A DNA stretch of 48,955 bases from Mycobacterium sp. E1214. Lineage in GTDB: Bacteria > Actinomycetota > Actinomycetes > Mycobacteriales > Mycobacteriaceae. Location: positions 1 to 48,955 of the forward strand of contig NZ_LZJC01000142.1 in assembly GCF_001666755.1 (NCBI RefSeq), written 5' to 3'. Positions 48,690 through 48,955 of this stretch are shown piece after piece (within the stretch, counting starts at the first letter, position 1; each line of letters opens with the position of its first letter). A program made the translations under genes and the position numbers. The notes below the pieces were generated by a model. The model was not told the DNA's origin and searched no databases. It saw nothing but the letters and a program-made list of their open reading frames with translations.

Positions 48690-48955
48690 TCACGAGCAGC
48701 CGACGTTGTGCGCATTGATGCCCTGGCACTGAAATGGCGGCAATTGGCTGCCGTACGGAGGATTGCCGGGGTTGGGATATATCGGCTGGTCGCAGGGGTG
48801 TTGCTGGTCGTAGTACGTCCCTAGGTATTGGCACGTTCCCGGGTCCGCGTGCGCCGGCTGCGCGGCGGCGACCGCGGTGGCCGCGAACAAACTTCGACCA
48901 AGGCGCCGTCGGGCCGCCGAACATTGGCCGACAACCCAACCAATGCAGGGGGAGC
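48690..48955 (-). CDS. Secreted Cys-rich mycobacterial protein, 5' end outside the window
   Basis: The frame is open to the window edge. A basic stretch ARRRLGRSLFAATAVAAAQ and cleavage-like AHADP form a signal peptide, followed by a short mature part with CQYLGTYYDQQHPCDQP, PIYPNPGNPPYG and a C-terminal CQGINAHNVGC. Four cysteines could make two disulphides. Such short proteins recur in mycobacterial genomes. Only TTG (48890) is seen as an internal start and would cut off the basic region, so the true start lies upstream. It converges on the protease gene with 14 bp between. Confidence 0.65.
   Translation of the reverse strand, partial: SPCIGWVVGQCSAARRRLGRSLFAATAVAAAQPAHADPGTCQYLGTYYDQQHPCDQPIYPNPGNPPYGSQLPPFQCQGINAHNVGCS

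Noticed and set aside
48409..48939. A 176-codon minus frame overlapping the protease gene end and the secreted gene
   Set aside because: It lies antisense to conserved protease codons and out of frame with the Cys-rich secreted protein, which has a clear signal peptide.

Overview
The window is high-G+C chromosomal DNA from a slow-growing Mycobacterium. The genes for cell-wall arabinogalactan (embC, embA, embB, aftA, dprE1, dprE2, glfT1 and the galactan ABC transporter) sit in the order known from M. tuberculosis around Rv3772-Rv3797. embR lies head to head with embA, an arrangement I know from M. avium, so a relative of the M. avium complex is likely. It is probably not M. avium itself: DprE1 keeps the benzothiazinone-target cysteine that is reported to be replaced in M. 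avium.

Layout. Positions 1-76 are a short inverted piece of the acyl-CoA dehydrogenase gene that follows on the minus strand, so the left end looks chimeric. Positions 70-2453 (minus) hold that truncated fadE35-like gene, a Crp-type regulator, an FHA protein and a secreted protein. Positions 2579-19432 form the arabinan locus. DprE1/DprE2 make decaprenyl-phospho-arabinose, a GtrA-type membrane protein accompanies them, AftA primes galactan, and EmbA/EmbB (arabinogalactan) and EmbC (lipoarabinomannan) extend the arabinan. EmbR and three unrelated small genes split embC from embAB. Positions 19443-21980 carry a Gre-like factor, a flotillin with a stand-alone NfeD-type OB domain, and a DUF732 protein. 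Positions 21997-27079 hold the galactan export ABC transporter with GlfT1, the proteasome activator Bpa, and a polytopic glycolipid-synthesis protein. Positions 27198-35191 hold housekeeping and lipid-metabolism genes up to hisC2, with one tRNA-Ser.

At 35276-35470 lie tRNA-Ser and tRNA-Arg. Immediately after tRNA-Arg begins a phage-derived integrated element: tyrosine integrase, repressor, excisionase-like gene, then a tightly coupled rightward run of early genes. The replication gene carries an iteron-like cluster followed by an A-rich tract, resembling the lambda O/ori arrangement. The run ends with an HNH-like protein, a Cys-rich small protein, two paralogous genes (the second fused to a low-molecular-weight tyrosine phosphatase domain) and a Gly-rich tail-type protein. 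No terminase, portal or capsid gene is visible, so this is a satellite-like or reduced prophage.

Right of it, 44916-48689 is lower in G+C. It contains a frameshifted DUF1508/YegP gene, a very strong 42-nt hairpin, and an accessory module of two small genes, an unrecognised 230-aa protein and a 489-aa C39/papain-like cysteine protease. This module is the best candidate for an undescribed system. A secreted mycobacterial protein runs off the right end. No second copy of the tRNA-Arg 3' end was found, so the right boundary of the element is open.
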